From positions 89,019 to 153,018 of the forward strand of contig NZ_JAKWBK010000004.1 in assembly GCF_022512515.1 (NCBI RefSeq): a DNA stretch of 64,000 bases. The letters are read 5' to 3'. Positions 62,198 through 64,000 of the stretch are shown here, piece after piece. Position numbers and translations under genes: made by a program. Every line of letters starts with the position of its first letter. The first letter of the stretch is position 1. A model generated the notes under the pieces. That model was given only the letters and a program-made list of their open reading frames with translations, was not told where the DNA came from and searched no databases. The DNA is from Paraniabella hibiscisoli (lineage in GTDB: Bacteria; Bacteroidota; Bacteroidia; Chitinophagales; Chitinophagaceae).

Positions 62198-62833
62198 TTA
62201 AAATAACCCGTAGAGTGTTGAATCGATTTTCGTGATAATATCACCAAAATGTTCTTCGTTTTCGCCGAATTTATTTTTGTCTACATCAATTACCAGCAGC
62301 GGGCCTTCTTTGTAGGCCGCAATCCATTTGTTATAAAATTCGTTGAGCCTTTTCAAATAATCCAGGCGGATGTTTTCTTCATACTCGCGACCTCTTTTTG
62401 TATCTGTCCTACCAATGTAGGAACTGATGCATTCAAATAGATCATGAGATCTGGTGGCTTAACCATTTTTTGAGCGTCTGAAAGAATTCGAAATAATTAT
62501 CAAAATCGCGTTTGCTCATCAGCCCCATTTCGTGCAGGTTAGGTGCAAAAATGTTAGCATCCTCATAAATAGTGCGATCCTGTATAATAGTTTCTGTACC
62601 CTCCTGAATATCCAGCAACTGCTTTAAGCGGCCGTGCAAAAGTAAATCTGTAAGTTAAAGCTCCACCTTGGCATATCCTCGTAAAAATCCATCAGGTACG
62701 GATTATGATCTACATCTTCAAAATGGGGGATCCATTTGTAATGCTTAGCCAGCATTTGTGTTAATGTAGTTTTACCGGCACCAATGTTACCGGCTATTGC
62801 AATATGCTTGGGTTTCGATTTCGACTTGGCCAT
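62198..62833 (-). CDS. Deoxynucleoside kinase family protein (frameshifts)
   Basis: About 212 residues. HIAIAGNIGAGKTTLTQMLA (P-loop), HFEDVDHNPYLMDFYEDMPR, ETIIQDRTIYEDANIFA (DR(S/T) substrate motif) and, after correction, PDLMIYLNASVPTLVGQIQK and GREYEENIRLDYLKRLNEFY, the lid and dimer regions. At least two single-base losses near 62635 and 62465. Phosphorylates deoxynucleosides for salvage; specificity not determinable. Confidence 0.87.
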
Positions 62834-62917
62834 TTTTGCTGTATAATGCCTGAAGTCTCAACCAGGCTCGTTGGTATAATTTTTAAAACTCGGCAATAGT
62901 AAGTCTTTTTCTATGCG

Positions 62918-63960
62918 CTAAAAATATTTTAGACCAATGGCCTCGCGCACGGCACTAATCGTCTTGTCTGCACTTTCAGCAGCCTTTTGAGCTCCCACTT
63001 TCAAAATGATATTTAATTCAGCTTCGTTAGCCGTATATATCTTTTGCCTTTTGACGGATCGGAGCTATATAATTCACCATATCTTCAGCCAGCTGCTTTT
63101 TCATATCGCCATAGCGTATATTACAGTTGTTATAATCTGTTTCAAATTTATCAATCGTGTCCTGCGCACTTACCAGTTTCATCAGGTCGAAAACGTTCTC
63201 AATATAATCTGGCTTAACACTATTAGCTTCTGTGGGGCCCGAATCTGTTTTTGCTTTCATAATCTTCTTACGGATCAGCTCATCATCATCAGAAAGGTAA
63301 ATGGTAGCGTATTGATTTTCACTCTTACTCATTTTCCTGCTCCGTCCAGGCTGGGTACTTTCAGCAATTGCTCGCCAAAATTAAAAGCCCTGGGTTCGGG
63401 AAAACATCACCGTAGCGATGGTTGAAACGATTAGCAAAAGTTCGGGTCATTTCCAGGTGCTGCTCCTGGTCTTTACCTACCGGCACCAGTTTAGCCCGAT
63501 GAATCATAATATCAGCCGCCATTAAAACGGGGTAGGTTAATAATCCGGCGTTTACATTTTCTGGCTGCAAACGTACTTTATCTTTAAAAGTAGTAGTCTT
63601 CTCCAATTCCCCTTTATAGGCCATCATGTTCAGGAAAAGATATAATTCTGTTGTCTGGGGTAAATCACTCTGGCAATACAGAACCACTTTATCGGGATCA
63701 AGGCCACAAGCCATGTATTCTGAAGCGACATGAAGCACATTCTCTTTTAGCTCTTTGGTATTCATACTTATTTTTCTTCGAGAATGCAGATCGGCCGCAT
63801 AAAGAAATAACAATAAATGCAATTCTGCATCTTTCATAATTACATAAAGCGCCAAAAATAGTACGGTGTAAATTACCTGTAGGATTGCCACGCCGCTTAC
63901 CACTACCTGCTGCCCGGTGAGCAAGGTCTCTTTATTGTGCTCGCGAGTCGCGAGATAAAT
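62918..63960 (-). CDS. trpS: Tryptophan-tRNA ligase, start unresolved (multiple frameshifts)
   Basis: Class I synthetase. Clear parts: NVLHVASEYMACGLDPDKVV, TYPVLMAADIMIHRAKLVPV, GKDQEQHLEMTRTFANRFNH, GKMSKSENQYATIYL (KMSKS, rejoined by one A near 63330) and a C-terminus ending AVREAIGLKYF at 62918. The N-terminal region with the HIGH-type motif is visible only as fragments (NKETLLTGQQVV, PTGNLH, YAADLHS) across several frames between 63780 and 63960, indicating many local errors. The exact start cannot be given. Confidence 0.85.
63762..63779. repeat. 18-base direct repeat, copy 1
   Basis: TCATACTTATTTTTCTTC occurs here and again at 63983-64000, at the right edge of the window. The second copy may extend beyond the window. 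The intervening 200 bases are the error-rich 5' part of trpS. Confidence 0.6.
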
Positions 63961-63982
63961 ATGAAATGCGCATTAAAATACC

Positions 63983-64000
63983 TCATACTTATTTTTCTTC
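63983..64000. repeat. 18-base direct repeat, copy 2
   Basis: Exact repeat of the bases at 63762-63779, reaching the window edge. It could reflect a local tandem duplication or a read-end or contig-end artefact. Confidence 0.6.

Noticed and set aside
1..64000. CRISPR arrays, rRNA operons, complete tRNAs or an origin of replication
   Set aside because: I looked for regularly spaced repeats, rRNA landmarks and complete cloverleaf pairings and found none; only a 34-base tRNA end is present.

Overview
The window looks like a chromosomal segment of a Bacteroidota bacterium, most likely of the Chitinophagaceae type. The evidence is gene content: a DUF3822-rsmD overlap, a NamZ-type DUF1343 protein, DUF6443/RHS proteins, a BlaI-M56 pair with a proline-rich tail, a PF10091 glycoamylase, an ECF42-like sigma factor with a YCII partner, and Bacteroidota-type mini-hairpin repeats between genes. 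Genus-level placement is inference. 

Data quality dominates the reading. About two thirds of the genes, including essential ones (trpS, rnr, lpxK, rsmD, rsmI), are broken by single-base shifts. In almost every break checked base by base, restoring one base, usually in a homopolymer, rejoins two recognisable halves of a conserved protein. I treat these as sequence errors and give merged gene coordinates; 'frameshift' below means this unless stated otherwise. 

Layout. 1-3175: arsenic operon arsR - DUF6428 - arsC - acr3, followed by a phosphoesterase. 3400-14000: a degraded mobile island with a HEPN-like fragment, a relaxase tail, two RHS/YD-repeat proteins (the second ending in a DUF4329-like domain), a lipoprotein that is a candidate immunity protein, an IS481-family element with a 7-bp target duplication inserted in an older transposase, a truncated tyrosine recombinase and a tRNA 3' fragment. 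14155-22225: DUF3826 and HopJ-like genes, a phytase-like esterase, RNase P RNA carrying a REP-like hairpin, a DUF6174-like lipoprotein, a DUF2027/Smr protein, an amino-acid permease and a polyprenyl synthase. 22382-25789: a GH5 lipoprotein, then a GbsR/MarR regulator with three small membrane proteins. 25940-28201: ECF42-like sigma, YCII and CMD genes. 28284-33533: rnr, lpxK, 5-FCL, rsmD and DUF3822. 33645-43552: two MATE pumps, NamZ-like protein, thiolase, methyltransferase, Na+/H+ antiporter, DUF1801, MscS and cupin. 43849-49935: htpG, BlaI-M56 and a surface protein. 50547-57050: a sugar-catabolic cluster (glycoamylase, Gfo/Idh/MocA, PhyH, GMC) with a divergent AraC regulator. 57119-64000: M1 peptidase, rsmI, pssA, aminopeptidase P, deoxynucleoside kinase and partial trpS. 

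Functional units: the ars genes sense, reduce and export arsenic; RHS-B and its lipoprotein neighbour are a plausible contact-dependent toxin/immunity pair; the AraC-linked cluster probably takes apart and oxidises a glucan or glycoside; and the GbsR operon is an unexplained set of paralogous membrane proteins. No CRISPR array, rRNA or complete tRNA was seen.
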